The notes: generated by a model not told the origin, from the sequence alone. A stretch of DNA of 64,000 bases from Glandiceps talaboti (GCF_964340395.1 NC_135562.1:6541634-6605633); one strand, 5' to 3'; shown: positions 12,676 to 24,184, numbered from the stretch's first letter. Numbers and translations: made by a program.

Positions 12676-14085
12676 TTAGTTCAAAAGCGCCATTTTGTCT
12701 CCCATTTCGGTGGTCACTTTCAACATCTGATTGACTTCATCCAGTGATCCATTGTTTGGTCTTGGTGTTATTCCCAATAGTTTACACATCAGAGGATAGA
12801 CATCCACATTTTGGAATGATTTTGCAACGTAATCGTCTTTAAAAGCTGGTCCCTTTGCATAAAAAATAGAATGCATTTCGGGGTATGAAGGATCCCAACC
12901 ATGTGAAGATTTCGGAGGATTGCCTTTTCCTGGACTTGAACCAATGACGACTCCCAAGTCACTTTTCAATAGCAATGACAAGATACGGTCGTTATTTTTG
13001 TAATGAAATCTGTCCGGGATATCTTTTTTAAGATATGGAGTCAGATGTTCACTGACATTTTGAAGCTTCCCGAAAACTTCCATCAGTTTATCTGCTTTTG
13101 GCTGCATTAGTACTTTTGGCGAGTCTTCCTTCAAGTAGAAATCAAAATCTTCCTCATCAACGCTTTCGAATATGTTAATTTTTTTGGTGACAGTCGCATG
13201 TCCGTGATCACTAACTACTATAATGTTGACAATATCTTCGAGGTCTTCTTCTTTGATTCGTTTTTGAAGGTATCCGATAGCTTCGTCTACCTCCTTGATT
13301 TTATCCACAACTTCTTTAGATCCAATGCCATATTTGTGAAGAGATTCGTCAGGTTCGTCTAAATATAGATAAATCAGGTCATGGTCACCTTCCAGTAACC
13401 ATCGCATTGTAATGTCAACTCTCGTTTCAAAATCGAAGTGTTTCCAACTCCATCGAGAAGACGCGATATTCTCATTTGGTCTCACACCTTTGATTGCTAC
13501 ATCGCCACCGGGATACATCAACGTTCCCGTTTTGAGACCTTGTTTGCGGGCAGTAACCCATAATGGTTCAACGCCTGGTTCGTCCCACCAATACGTGACG
13601 TTCAGCGTTTCTAAATAACCACCCGTTTGATTGTGGTAGTTCAGATTGAACGCACTGTTACCGACCACCCCGTGACTTTCCGGGTACAAGCCTGTTGCTA
13701 TACTGTACATATTAACGGCAGATACTGTGGGATATTGCGAGATCATGTATTCAGCTCTGACGCCATTTTCACCCAGTGCAGTCAAAGAAGGCATCGAAAC
13801 ATTGAATAAGTCATATCGTAAACCGTCAGACAAAACCATGACAACTTTTGGGTTACTCTCCTGGAGAACTGAGTTATTTCTACGTGCTGTGACAATCAAT
13901 GCTGTAATAACTGTGACAATCAAAACGACAAGAAAGCTTACGACAACAATCTTCCAAATAATTCGGCGTGTACTTTGAGCCCTTGAAAACCCTAACGTTA
14001 AAAATCCACCTGACGAACTTTCGCTTGTTCCTGACAGCAGAGGTTCTTCGGTGTCGTTCTGTGTTTGTTGATCATGTTGATCCAT
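12676..14085 (-). CDS. ENPP-family type II membrane phosphodiesterase, gene A
   Basis: A complete 469-residue single-exon gene of the ectonucleotide pyrophosphatase/phosphodiesterase (alkaline-phosphatase-like) family. An acidic dileucine (EEPLLSG, 13-19) in the short cytosolic tail precedes a signal anchor at about 42-66, so the catalytic domain is extracellular or luminal. The two-metal site is intact: D87 (SDGLR), S122, D246 and H250 (EPDESLH), D293/H294 (SDHGHA), H395 (SHGWDP), and N143 after ESHGVVG. The nucleophile position, usually Thr in ENPP1-5 and 7, is Ser (PTVSAVNMY), and the usual NH(Y) is NM(Y). No somatomedin B or nuclease-like domain follows, so the size fits the short ENPPs. 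Sequons include NVS, NQT and NVT. The natural substrate (nucleotide, phospholipid or choline ester) cannot be read from the sequence. The intact frame, metal ligands and downstream AATAAA argue for a functional gene. Confidence 0.93.
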   Translation of the reverse strand: MDQHDQQTQNDTEEPLLSGTSESSSGGFLTLGFSRAQSTRRIIWKIVVVSFLVVLIVTVITALIVTARRNNSVLQESNPKVVMVLSDGLRYDLFNVSMPSLTALGENGVRAEYMISQYPTVSAVNMYSIATGLYPESHGVVGNSAFNLNYHNQTGGYLETLNVTYWWDEPGVEPLWVTARKQGLKTGTLMYPGGDVAIKGVRPNENIASSRWSWKHFDFETRVDITMRWLLEGDHDLIYLYLDEPDESLHKYGIGSKEVVDKIKEVDEAIGYLQKRIKEEDLEDIVNIIVVSDHGHATVTKKINIFESVDEEDFDFYLKEDSPKVLMQPKADKLMEVFGKLQNVSEHLTPYLKKDIPDRFHYKNNDRILSLLLKSDLGVVIGSSPGKGNPPKSSHGWDPSYPEMHSIFYAKGPAFKDDYVAKSFQNVDVYPLMCKLLGITPRPNNGSLDEVNQMLKVTTEMGDKMALLN

Positions 14086-14470
14086 GATGGATGGTGTGCT
14101 GTACGGTGTGTGAATGACGGTAATGGAATCAAATTTGAGTTGACGTGTCTATTTTCCGACCCAGCTAGTTTATGATAGTCACGTGAGAACTGGTAAACAT
14201 GAGGATTGATGGCGGAAGTGCTATTCAATCATATTAAAGTCCGTCCAGTACAGCATGGCCAATTCGTCGATACGGGCCGAACGCCTTTTTATCCAGAATT
14301 AGACGGCGCATACGTCGACATCCAATCAGTTCCAATTTTATTGTATTGGACAAACAACGTCGAGCTCACTCCAGGAGAGAGTAACAAGTATTAAAGCGAC
14401 ACAAACAACAGCCATAGTGAATTGGTAAACATTCGCCTGTTTGACCTTGTGTAAGGTCAACCTCGATTGA
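14086..14470 (-). promoter_or_regulatory. upstream region of ENPP-like gene A
   Basis: Likely 5'UTR and proximal promoter by position. It contains an E-box/CLEAR-like gtcacgtga near 14178. No TATA box is obvious, and the start site cannot be fixed from sequence. Confidence 0.3.
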
Positions 14471-14678
14471 CACGCAACATCACGAGACAGTCACAATGGA
14501 TACATTTTCTTTCCATCCATCCATGCATGCGCATGCTATATATATATACCGTGTAGGTCACCAGCATGTCATTTATCAAATACTAATCTATGTGAAGAGA
14601 AAACGTTTGAAGGGTTTAAACACAAAGGAATGTATTCTTTGGAGCATATATCCGGAATCCGATAGTACTGTTGTCATC

Positions 14679-15507
14679 GAGTGTGAAGCTACCATCATAT
14701 TCATATTCATCTTCACTTTCAAAAGTTGACCTCTACGCTCAATGTGAATATGATGATAGCTTCACACGTTCATCATCAGATTCGAAGTCTTCCGAGTGGG
14801 TACGAACACTCGTTCGGAAAATCACATATCCTTCATTGACAGGTTGAAATCATGTGATTGTAATTACTTTTCACTTAATTTGCGTGGATTTGCATGTTCT
14901 CTTTTTATTTTTGCCAGAGTATCCAATTTGCACCATGAACTATTGTTGTCATGGACCATTATTTTTTACAATTGATTGCGTTGACCCTTCCCGAACTACA
15001 TACATTGTGATAATTGTGGTCTTGACAACACTATTTTGACAAATTGTGTAAATTTCACCAGTGTAAATGTTAAGTAGGGTTTCAAAGATAGTGGCACTGT
15101 CACGGATTCAAAACACACGCACACCTAGCCAGGCCGTATTTTATTACATTACTCATACATGTACACCCATATATTGATATTTCATTTTCAAAGATACGGG
15201 AAAGGCATACTAAACATCCAAATAAGTTTTTTACATGACAACAATAATTCATGGTGCAAATTGGATACTCTGGAAAAAATAAAGAGAGCATGCAAATCCA
15301 CGCAAATAAAGTTAAAAGTAATAACAATCACATGATTTCAACCTGTCAATGAACTATATGTGATTTGCCGAACCCGCGTTCGTACCCATTCGGAAGACTT
15401 CGAATCTGATGATGAACGTGTGGAGCTATCATCATATTCACATTGAGCGTAGAGGTCAACTTTTGAAAGTGAAGATGAATATGAATATGATGGTAGCTTC
15501 ACACTCG
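14679..15507. mobile_element. large nested inverted-repeat (foldback) element
   Basis: Arm 14679-14953 is repeated almost exactly in inverted orientation at 15234-15507, around a 280-base spacer. Each arm is itself partly palindromic: gtgtgaagctaccatcatat and its inverse tgatgatagcttcacac lie about 65 bases apart within the left arm. Neither arm nor spacer encodes a transposase. Arms this similar point to recent origin or arm-to-arm conversion. Confidence 0.85.
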
Positions 15508-15905
15508 TCTGTTGTCAACACTATTATTATAAACTGACAACATTGTCGTAGGTGGCGCACTTCTGGCTCCCTCCCTCATTGCTGTTGATCATTACTACAT
15601 GCATGTTAGTCTGTTCAGCATTGTTTTGTCAGTCGCATCAGACTCCCCAAATCTACATCTTCATTTTAGAACACCTGAACATACATTCCCGAACATAATT
15701 TACATTGCGTGCACCCCGTCAACTCTCTCATTCTGATATGTATGTTACTTACCCCTCTCTCGTACAAATATATACACCAAGATAATAATTGATGTTTTTA
15801 ACATGGGCAACTAAAAGTCCACATCTTTTATTTTGAATCGGGCATTACAATACGCAACAATATAAATTCGTTTGTATAATCAAACTGTAGCAACCTATAT
15901 AGAGC
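15508..15905. other. gene-free stretch
   Basis: No gene seen. It holds a CTCF-like word (taggtggcgcact near 15550). Confidence 0.45.
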
Positions 15906-15939
15906 TTACACATTAACTAAAACTTTACTCGTGGAACAT

Positions 15940-16525
15940 AACAGGTCCTGTGCGGTCTTTGTAACATTCCTGTTATACAGGCCTGTGTCAACAAAGACGA
16001 CACAGGATTGCAACAGAGCTAGCACTGTAGCCTGGCCTGTCAAGTTTGTCAACAGAGGTGTGGATACACAACAGTATACATTGCTTTGGGCCCTGGTACA
16101 CTGGTGATACAGTGATTTGTGTACAGGCATGTCACAGGATCTGTCTTTTCTACATGTGACATGACTGTATATGGATGTACATATTAGGTGCGTTATAAAA
16201 AAATACAGACCTGTACATATACTTGTACCAACAGATCTAGACCTGTTACATGCCTGTGAATACGGTCTTGAAATAAACCTGGCCAAATTTTCAGACCCTG
16301 TACAGAACTTGTACACACATCTCTGGATACATGTGTGTAAATACCTTTTTTTCAGTCATGTGATCACAACATTGTATAGTCAGAAATTACACGTGCACAA
16401 TCTGCATACATCCCTGTGTCAAAAGACCTCTTACATGTTTCTGAATACAGTTAAGAAATCTTAACAAATTTACATACCCTGTAACACAACTTATTTCACC
16501 TACTCTGTTACATCTGTACAGGCCC
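15940..16525. repeat. CCTGT/TGTACA-rich degenerate array
   Basis: The words cctgt, acaggc and ttgtaca recur on both strands at roughly 20-40 base spacing (for example cctgttatacaggcctgtgt at 15969-15988, and ccctgtacagaacttgtaca at 16295-16314). Copies are too diverged for a fixed period. A 136-codon minus-strand frame (15906-16316) inside it lacks protein features. Confidence 0.5.
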
Positions 16526-16559
16526 TGTAAGAGTCATGGCCTGAAATCTGTCCGTGGAT

Positions 16560-17060
16560 TTGTAGCTGTGTACACAGATATTAGTGGGGAGCGTGGTTAC
16601 CATGGCAATCAAAATAAACGAGGTCATTGAAAACACTAATCATTTTGTTATCAAAAGTTATGGATGGATTTAGATGAAACTTTGTCGAAAGATTTTTTAT
16701 TGCTTGGTTTTGGAGCGCAGATCAAAGTTTATCTTGGCAACAAAAATAAACCAAATTGAAAAATTATGACGTTTTGTCAAAATGGCGAAAATACATCCAT
16801 GGGTTTGTGTTCCTCAAAGTGTCTTATCGATTAGTATCATAAAATGGTTACTGTGGCAACCAAAATAAGCCACTGAATTCTCAAAATGAAACATTAAGTC
16901 ATCATGTCAAAGTGACGTCACAGTGTATTCATGGCTATGGTGGGTTTTTGTGAGTGACGAATCCAGTGACATTCCCACAACAGACACTTCAAGTCTTTCA
17001 TTCTTATCATGGCACCCAAAATGGACCTCAGTCAGCAGGTAAAAAAGTTTCCTCCCCTAG
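16560..17060. repeat. degenerate minisatellite, unit ~130-150 bp
   Basis: The phrase 'gttaccatggcaaccaaaat' plus 'aaacc/aagcc' recurs in diverged form near 16597, 16733, 16852 and 17008. It lies just downstream (3') of ENPP-like gene B. Confidence 0.55.
16696..16701 (-). terminator. possible poly(A) signal of ENPP-like gene B
   Basis: AATAAA on the minus strand, about 405 bases past the stop at 17106. It is the first canonical hexamer I find downstream. Confidence 0.35.
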
Positions 17061-17105
17061 AACTCGATCGGTGCTCACTGTTGTAGGAGGTATGTACTCT
17101 AGCTA

Positions 17106-18479
17106 TCAAGTGCCAGATATGTGTAGTTTTAACATTTGATTGACTTCATCCAGTGATCCATTGTTTGGTCTTGGTGTTATTCCCAGTAGTTTACACATCA
17201 GAGGATAGACATCCACATTTTGGAATGATTTTGCAACGTAATCGTCTTTAAAAGCTGGTCCCTTTGCATAAAAAATAGAACGCATTTCATGGTGAGAAGG
17301 ATCCCAACCATGTGAAGATTTCGAAATATTGCCTTTTTCTGATCGTGAATCAATGATGACTCCCAAGTCACTTTTCAATAACAATGACAAGATACGGTCG
17401 TTGTTTTTGTAATGAAATCTGTCCGGGATATCTTTTTTAAGATACGGAGTCAGGTGTTCACTGACATGTTGTAGCTTACCGAAAACTTCCACCAGCTTGT
17501 CTGCTTTTGGTTGCATTAGTACGACTGGTGATTTCTCTTTCAAGTAGAAATCAAAATCCTCCTCATCAACGCTTTCGAATATGTTAATATTTTTGGTGAC
17601 AGTCGCATGTCCGTGATCGCTAACTACTATAATGTTGACAATGTCTTCGAGGTCTTCGTCTTTGATTCGTTTTTGAAGGTGTCCGATAGCTTCGTCGACT
17701 TCATTGATTTTATCCACAGCTTCTTTAGACCCAATGCCATATTTATGAAGTGTGTGATCTGGCTCGTCTAAAAACACATACACGAGATCAAAACTGTCTT
17801 CTACTAACCACTGTATCGCCGTATCGATTCTTGCTTGAAAAGAAAACTGAGTCCAAGACCATTCAGAAAAAGCGACATTTTTATTAGCTTGTAGGCCTTT
17901 GATTTTAACGTTTCCGCCAGGATACATGACGGTTCCACTCTTGAGTCCATGTTTACGCGCTGTTACCCAAAGGGGCTCAACGTTTGGTTCGTCCCACCAA
18001 AATGTCGTGTTTAGTGTTTCCAAAAATCCAATCGTTTCATTTTTGTATAGGTTAATCGCATTGTTGGCGACCACGCCGTGACTTTCCACAAACAGACCTG
18101 TAGCGATACTGTACATATTGACGGCAGATATTGAGGGATATTGTGGAATCATGGACTTCGCTCTCACTCCATGTTTACCTAATGCAGTCAAAGATGGCAT
18201 TTGAGTTTTAAACAGATCCCATCTCAGACCGTCACACAAAATCAGGACAACTTTTTGGTTCCCCCGTTGATGAATTCTTGTTGCAACGACCATTGTCACT
18301 ATCACAGACACGGGTAGTAAAAGAACCAAACTTGCCACGACAAATCGCAGGATTTTTCTTCGAGGACGCGTACGGTATGACCTCGAGCTCGGTGAAACTG
18401 ACGTGAAGTCATCGTCCGATTCTTCGCTGTTTTCCATATATTCAGTCAGAGGAATACTGTCTTGGGCTTGATCCCCCAT
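17106..18479 (-). CDS. ENPP-family type II membrane phosphodiesterase, gene B
   Basis: A complete 457-residue single-exon paralogue of gene A in the same orientation, 3.0 kb away. The cytosolic tail is acidic (ENSEESDDD at 16-24) and lacks the EEPLL signal of gene A. A basic stop (RPRRK) precedes the signal anchor at about 44-66. Metal ligands are kept: D83 (CDGLR), S118 (PSISAVNMY, again Ser for the usual Thr), D241/H245 (EPDHTLH), D288/H289 (SDHGHA) and H390 (SHGWDP), with N139 at the ESHGVVAN position. From residue 248 (IGSKE) to MLK the protein is about 91% identical to gene A; the catalytic N-terminal half is only about 60% identical. The last six residues (LHISGT) are unrelated to gene A, so homology stops sharply at MLK. 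The intact frame and active site suggest a working enzyme with a changed substrate pocket. Confidence 0.92.
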   Translation of the reverse strand: MGDQAQDSIPLTEYMENSEESDDDFTSVSPSSRSYRTRPRRKILRFVVASLVLLLPVSVIVTMVVATRIHQRGNQKVVLILCDGLRWDLFKTQMPSLTALGKHGVRAKSMIPQYPSISAVNMYSIATGLFVESHGVVANNAINLYKNETIGFLETLNTTFWWDEPNVEPLWVTARKHGLKSGTVMYPGGNVKIKGLQANKNVAFSEWSWTQFSFQARIDTAIQWLVEDSFDLVYVFLDEPDHTLHKYGIGSKEAVDKINEVDEAIGHLQKRIKDEDLEDIVNIIVVSDHGHATVTKNINIFESVDEEDFDFYLKEKSPVVLMQPKADKLVEVFGKLQHVSEHLTPYLKKDIPDRFHYKNNDRILSLLLKSDLGVIIDSRSEKGNISKSSHGWDPSHHEMRSIFYAKGPAFKDDYVAKSFQNVDVYPLMCKLLGITPRPNNGSLDEVNQMLKLHISGT

Positions 18480-18840
18480 GGTGTCGTAAAAATACCCTGT
18501 CGATTACGTTCAGTGAGTGAAGTTGAGATGTTCGGGACGCTTGAAGAACCACTACTTAAGAATAAACCACTGTTTACTACCAACACAAGACCTATGCTAT
18601 CCCGTCATACAATGCGAGCGACAAAAACTAAAAACAAATACAAATATACTACACTACAGCCGGTAGTAGGTCCAGGTCTATCTCACTGTATAGTCAGCAA
18701 CTAACCTCTCCTTGGCCTTTAGGTTATGCCATGCATAATTTGCAACGAACAGAGAATTCAGAAATGGATCATGTGACATGCTATTGAGTGACAATTGTTA
18801 TGCTAAGTGCTATGTATGTCAATAGTTCATGTAAGGTCAC
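18480..18840 (-). promoter_or_regulatory. upstream region of ENPP-like gene B
   Basis: By position this is the 5'UTR and proximal promoter of the gene at 17106-18479. No defined promoter element is recognised. Confidence 0.25.
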
Positions 18841-18847
18841 TTTCGAT

Positions 18848-18964
<117 letters not shown>

Positions 18965-19039
18965 CATATCATGTAGTCTCATAATAGAGTGTGAGCGAGA
19001 ACTAAAGTTTTCGTATTCCGATAGTATTTCATACTATTT

Positions 19040-19190
<151 letters not shown>

Positions 19191-19199
19191 ATAAACTTT

Positions 19200-19673
19200 A
19201 TTGTAGGATACATTCCCATACACAAAAAGCCCCCACAGACATAGTACAACAAAACAGACATTAAAAACCACGATAAAACGATAAAATGATAGAAAATATT
19301 GACATTTCAAAAATACATTAAATTCCTATAGCGACCTACAAGGAAAAAAACAAAAAACGATTTGTTTTCTTTGTTTCGTTTTCAAATCGATGGTACGAAA
19401 AACGAAAAACGAAAAAGCCATGGGTTTTTCGTTTTTCTACTTTGCAATAGTAAAACGAATGGCCAGTATATACACGGACACGACCTAGACCAGCGCAGAT
19501 CTGACTGAGGATAAGCATTATCAGTTATTTTATGGGTCGCCGTGTGAGGGCGGGCTAAATGAGCTCTGGTTGTTTATCGCTAGTCAGCTGTGCTGTGGCT
19601 CTGTTGATGTGTCGGCAATGTGTGTTCTTGTTGATTGTGGGATTGTGATTTAAACGCCAGTTTCAATGATTTG
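19200..19673. other. gene-free stretch
   Basis: It includes a palindromic A/T-rich segment around 19345-19440, with gaaaaacgaaaaacgaaaaa opposed by ttttcgttttt words. No gene seen. Confidence 0.45.
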
Positions 19674-19883
19674 TCATATGTACATCAATATTTGAGAGAC
19701 TAGGTTACGTTCTACAGAGAATGTAGTCTTCACACGTCCTGAAACGATTTGACAGGCTACAGTGGCAGCACACGACTCGGTTTTCACCACACTGTTCAAC
19801 TTGATGGCCGAAACACATGACAGACCTTCAACAGTAGGAGACACTAATATCACAAGGAGTGGAGATAACCACGTGGCTGTCAT
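19674..19883 (-). CDS. possible first exon of a secreted protein (weak)
   Basis: A minus-strand ATG opens a 69-codon frame whose first 20 residues look like a cleavable signal peptide (MTATWLSPLLVILVSPTVEG), followed by a Cys-containing segment (LSCVSAI, ESCAATVACQ). A possible donor (gaag|gtctgt) falls exactly at the end of the signal peptide. No further exon was recognised, so the call rests on signal-peptide composition alone. Confidence 0.22.
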   Translation of the reverse strand: MTATWLSPLLVILVSPTVEGLSCVSAIKLNSVVKTESCAATVACQIVSGRVKTTFSVERNLVSQILMYI

Positions 19884-19899
19884 ACGATCATCAGAGTTT

Positions 19900-21330
19900 T
19901 ACATGTAAAAAGAATCTTCGTTCGTGATAGGTATGGTGTGTTCATTATTTTTAAGTTGGACTGTTTTAGCTATGCCACGTCAGAGCAAATCGGATAGCAA
20001 TCATTCACTATCTCCCACTGAGTAGACAGCGAAATGTATGCAGTGTGAGACCACAGGGAGACCAGGAACCGTGTTACAAACAAACAAACAAAATGTGTAT
20101 GCATGGGTAAATGAAATACCATATACCAAATACTCGTGGAAAACTATCTATATACATGTATATATATATATGTATGTATATAGTATGTATACTATTTGAA
20201 ATACTATATACTTACTTACCATATGTTTTTCGTTTAAATATGCTGTCACAGCTAGCTAGTCCATCTACAGTCAGACCACTGTAGGGAATGGCCTGAGATC
20301 TACATGATCTGTTACTGAGGCCCCAGCATGCTTGTTGCTTGAAGATATCACTCTGTTCCTTCATGATATGTAGATGACAGAACCCCATGATGCACAAGTG
20401 CAAGTGTAGCATACTCGAGGTATTTTCTGTGGCAGTACTGAAAGTGCACCAGAAAACACTGCAAGCGTGAGTGCAAAATACGCATGAGTACCCACATTGG
20501 CACTCATGTGGTATGGGGTTCTGTTCATGTAAAAATGACACTTAAGCGATCATACACTTTTGGGTAGAATGATCACGTCCTCATTTATACATCATTGTAT
20601 GCAACAATGTTTTCGGTATAGAACTGCACTGTAAATACCACTAGTATACACACACTGGTCAGTGCCAGTAATCTCTAGTACAAGATGAATGATGTTACTA
20701 ATGATCGTCATTTTGCTTTCTCTCACATAGTGGAGACTGTAACATATTGTGACCAAAGTAAGATGGATTATCAAATTGATCCTGATGTTGCCATAACAAA
20801 CAGTTGTCATGGCAATGCACATGTGGTTGATGAGCAGGAGTTGGATACAGGTAAATAAGATTTTTGTTATAGATTAATGGGGGGGGGGGGTATTAGGGTT
20901 ATGAGGGTCATGTGTTCTAGCTGACTTTCTACACAATGATCTTTTCAAATGAAAGCACATGCACTGATTATTTTGTAGTGTTTGCCCCTACCATTTACAC
21001 AGAGATGTCAAAATGCAATGATATGAAAATGCTGCAAAAAGTGAAGAATTTTGAATTCGAACTATTTTCATTCCAAAATGGCTGTGTGTAAACTGGTGAA
21101 AATTAAACAGAAAGTGGAATTATGTAAACAATACCGTGAGGATGGGGGTGGGGTGGGGGGGGGGAGGGACATGACATATAGTAATATCACTTCTGTCTGT
21201 TACTGCATTGAGCACACATAGTGGAGAGTACAGTGAGTATTCTGCTTTGAAGTAAACATGAACAGTTTGTGCTATAGATAGTCAGTGCCACCATACACAT
21301 ACATGTATTATGGTGGAAACCAGTCTTTAG
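19900..21330. other. gene-free stretch
   Basis: No supported gene. A 109-codon minus-strand frame (20212-20541) is Cys/His-rich without a recognisable pattern. Poly-G runs occur at 20879-20890 and 21153-21164. Confidence 0.45.
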
Positions 21331-21334
21331 GCAA

Positions 21335-21705
21335 TCTAAAAACAGACATAAACTAACACTATAATTGTTGTTCAGTGTGGTAGATTTTACACAAGTAGGT
21401 AATGGTGGTGCCTTTCTAGTGTGGATATATTGTAATCACCGTATAAGCAAGGTAGGGTAAACACTGGAAGTCCCCCCAAAATGTGCACTGCAAGATCATG
21501 GAAGTCATCAGAAACACCACCCTACTAGGACATAGACAGTTTATTCTCCAATGTCTATGACTAGGAGTACAAATAAACTGAAGTCCATTCAATAGCTTAT
21601 AGTGTAAACTTTTGTAATTTGTGTCTGTCTCAGTAAACTGGGACCTTGATAGCCAGAGTAGAATCATAACACTGTATAAACCAATGTCCATTCAATAACT
21701 TATAT
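21335..21705. repeat. interspersed repeat family I, copy 1
   Basis: It shares attgttgttcagtgtggt, taaacactggaagtccc and related words with 45540-45830 in the same order, so these are two copies of one dispersed element. Confidence 0.65.
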
Positions 21706-22489
21706 CAGCTTTTTTCTGTTATTTTCTTGGTTATAAGATGTGTTCACTTCTTTCTTTGAACTTGCAATAAAAACAAGAAGAAGAAAAAGAGTTCTGTCAG
21801 TGACTACTAATGCTTAGGCCTAATTAAAAAAGTTATAAAACAGTAACTTTTTATTGTAAAACAGAAATAACAAATAATAAATACAAAATCAGACCATGAC
21901 ATGTGAAAGTATTTCTGAACATATCACAAATTTAAATGTTATGTTTTGTAATTTGACATTTATGCATCTGCCACCAATGGGCCAGTGTAAAAAAAATATT
22001 GCACTTTTGTTTTTATGCATATCATTACTAGTACCATCAATATCACTTATATATGCTACATGCACATGTCATCAATATGTACTGAGAGTCATTTGGTATT
22101 CAAATGACTTATTCATGATTGCCGTTTCAATCCTCGCAGTTGCCATTTGTTTCTGAATGGCTCCGTCCATTGGCAAATTTGACCATTGTTGTGCCCCAGT
22201 TCCAGCTGTCTTAGGGGGACCTGGTAGGACAAAGGTCACTATCTGATATTGTGCACTGTAGTGGCTGCACAATGTATGCTCCCTAGGGAGTTGGGAAAGT
22301 GGAAAGATTTGTACCGTTATAGGTCTTTGCCATAATACAGTATCTTGAACACTAGAGGGGGCTATGACATAAAGATGTGTAATGAATATGTTACAATATA
22401 AAGCATTTTGGGAAATACACACTAAAAGTTAACTAGAAGTACATCTGTCGTGTCATGATGAAACGTTTTAGTACAATTAGATGTTATTC

Positions 22490-22805
22490 CCCAATAGTTT
22501 TCTTTGTTCAGTCAAGGAAAATTCAAGTGAACTAAGGGGCCTTTGTCATTACGAGTCTAGCGACTCATAGTGACAAATATTGTGAAATAAGATAATTATA
22601 CCACCGACAGTAATATTAAAGAAAATATGGGGAAAGTAATGGTAATTTTGAATGTTTTAACTCATATTTCAAACGCAGCAGAACCAGTGACGTAGACATG
22701 CGTTGATGTGATAGAGAACAACAAGAGTATATATTCCATATTTTTTGTTGAACATGGTTCATGCATGGTATAATATACATGTAGTTGGAATGGTATGGAT
22801 ATATA
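22490..22805. repeat. interspersed foldback family J, copy 1
   Basis: Shares gagtatatattccatatttt, cagcagaaccagtgacgtag and the inner gtgac/actaagg palindrome with 44925-45255, and in inverse with 27480-27815. Confidence 0.7.
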
Positions 22806-22809
22806 TGCA

Positions 22810-24180
22810 TTTTATAATCAATGAATAGAAATCCATTTATGGGTGCATTGACTCAGGTAAAGGAAGCAGAATAATGATGAATTGAGAAATTAAATTATTT
22901 TGATCACAGTAAGTTACAAACCCTTTGTAAATTTAAAACATCAAAGAATTAACACACAAATGAACATTTACATTCGAGGTTAACACAAAGACAAAAAGTG
23001 CTGCACTTCAGATGTTTACATTTCCTGTTTTTTAGTCATTATAAGGACAATTTTTGAACTATTTTGAAGTCATTGCATGAAACCGTTACATCATAGAATA
23101 TCTTAGAGGACTACAATGTTAATGAGATAAAGGGTACCAGTAAATAAACTTAAGTATGCAACAACTGATTCACAGAGTCTGAGGTGTATGTTGCACAATG
23201 ATAACTTTAATTTGGACTGGTAATAGATCTAAAAACAGTGTTGCAGCCAGAGGGTTTTTTTGGGTCATTTGACACACATTTTTTGGACCCGACCCACAAT
23301 TTTGGAAGTGACGGGTCACAGATGACCCACACTAAAATTGTATGCAAATATGTTTAGCAACATGACCACGCCTATAGCAACAGCCAAATGATTGTGTATA
23401 TTGCATAGATAACAACAGGGTTGATATTAACAACTGCATAATCATTCAGCAAATATCTAGCATGGATCAGCATGTGGGTAAATATTTTTAAAACTGTACA
23501 GTTGTGCTACAATGTCATTGGTGCTATTTTATAATGTCCCAAAAAAATTTATGATGACCCAGAAAAATGAAGGTCTCGGGACACTATGTCCCATTCTTCA
23601 AAAGGCTGGCTGCAACACTAAAAAGTGAAGGTGTAAACTTCACTCACAAAAGATGACTATGTTAGTTGACGTAAGCCATTAAGCTTTATCTGTACTCTGT
23701 GGATGTCTACTGGTACTCTGCTGTCAATGATAGCGTTTAGTCTTTGTTCTATAAAATCACTCACAATCAAAGAGGTCATTGTGTCTTTCCATTGTTATGA
23801 TGCAAATGACATTTCAAATGTAACAAAGACAAAACAAGCCTAAAGCATAAACAATGGAGAAGACTTCTCTACTCTCTATAGCCTAAACATGACAACATGA
23901 TCGATGTCATATCACGCAATGCATCTTGGAACCAGGATATCGACTATTTTGAATCTATGGATATGTTCCTACTGTAGAGTGTATAATGAAAATAGATTAA
24001 TTACAGTATTATTAGGTCATTTTATCTACCACCATAATTCAGTCAGTTGGTATGTCATGTCATGCAAGTCATGGACAGCACTTAGTCTAATGCCACGGAT
24101 GTGAAAGTGTAGGATTCCATCTACAGGTAGGCTGTACATCTAATCTACTGACAGCAGAAACTGATTAAGGTGGGTATTTG
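22810..24180. other. gene-free stretch
   Basis: No exon seen. A short dispersed-repeat feel (tgacccac words near 23270-23340 and 23560-23600, in inverted orientation) suggests one more small foldback element at about 23240-23625. Confidence 0.4.
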
Positions 24181-24184
24181 ACAT

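Noticed and set aside
15906-16316. 136-codon minus-strand frame with several Cys
   Set aside because: It coincides with the CCTGT/TGTACA word-rich block and has no conserved pattern or splice context.
20212-20541. 109-codon Cys/His-rich minus-strand frame
   Set aside because: Cys spacing fits no zinc-finger or secreted family that I know, and composition matches surrounding noncoding sequence.
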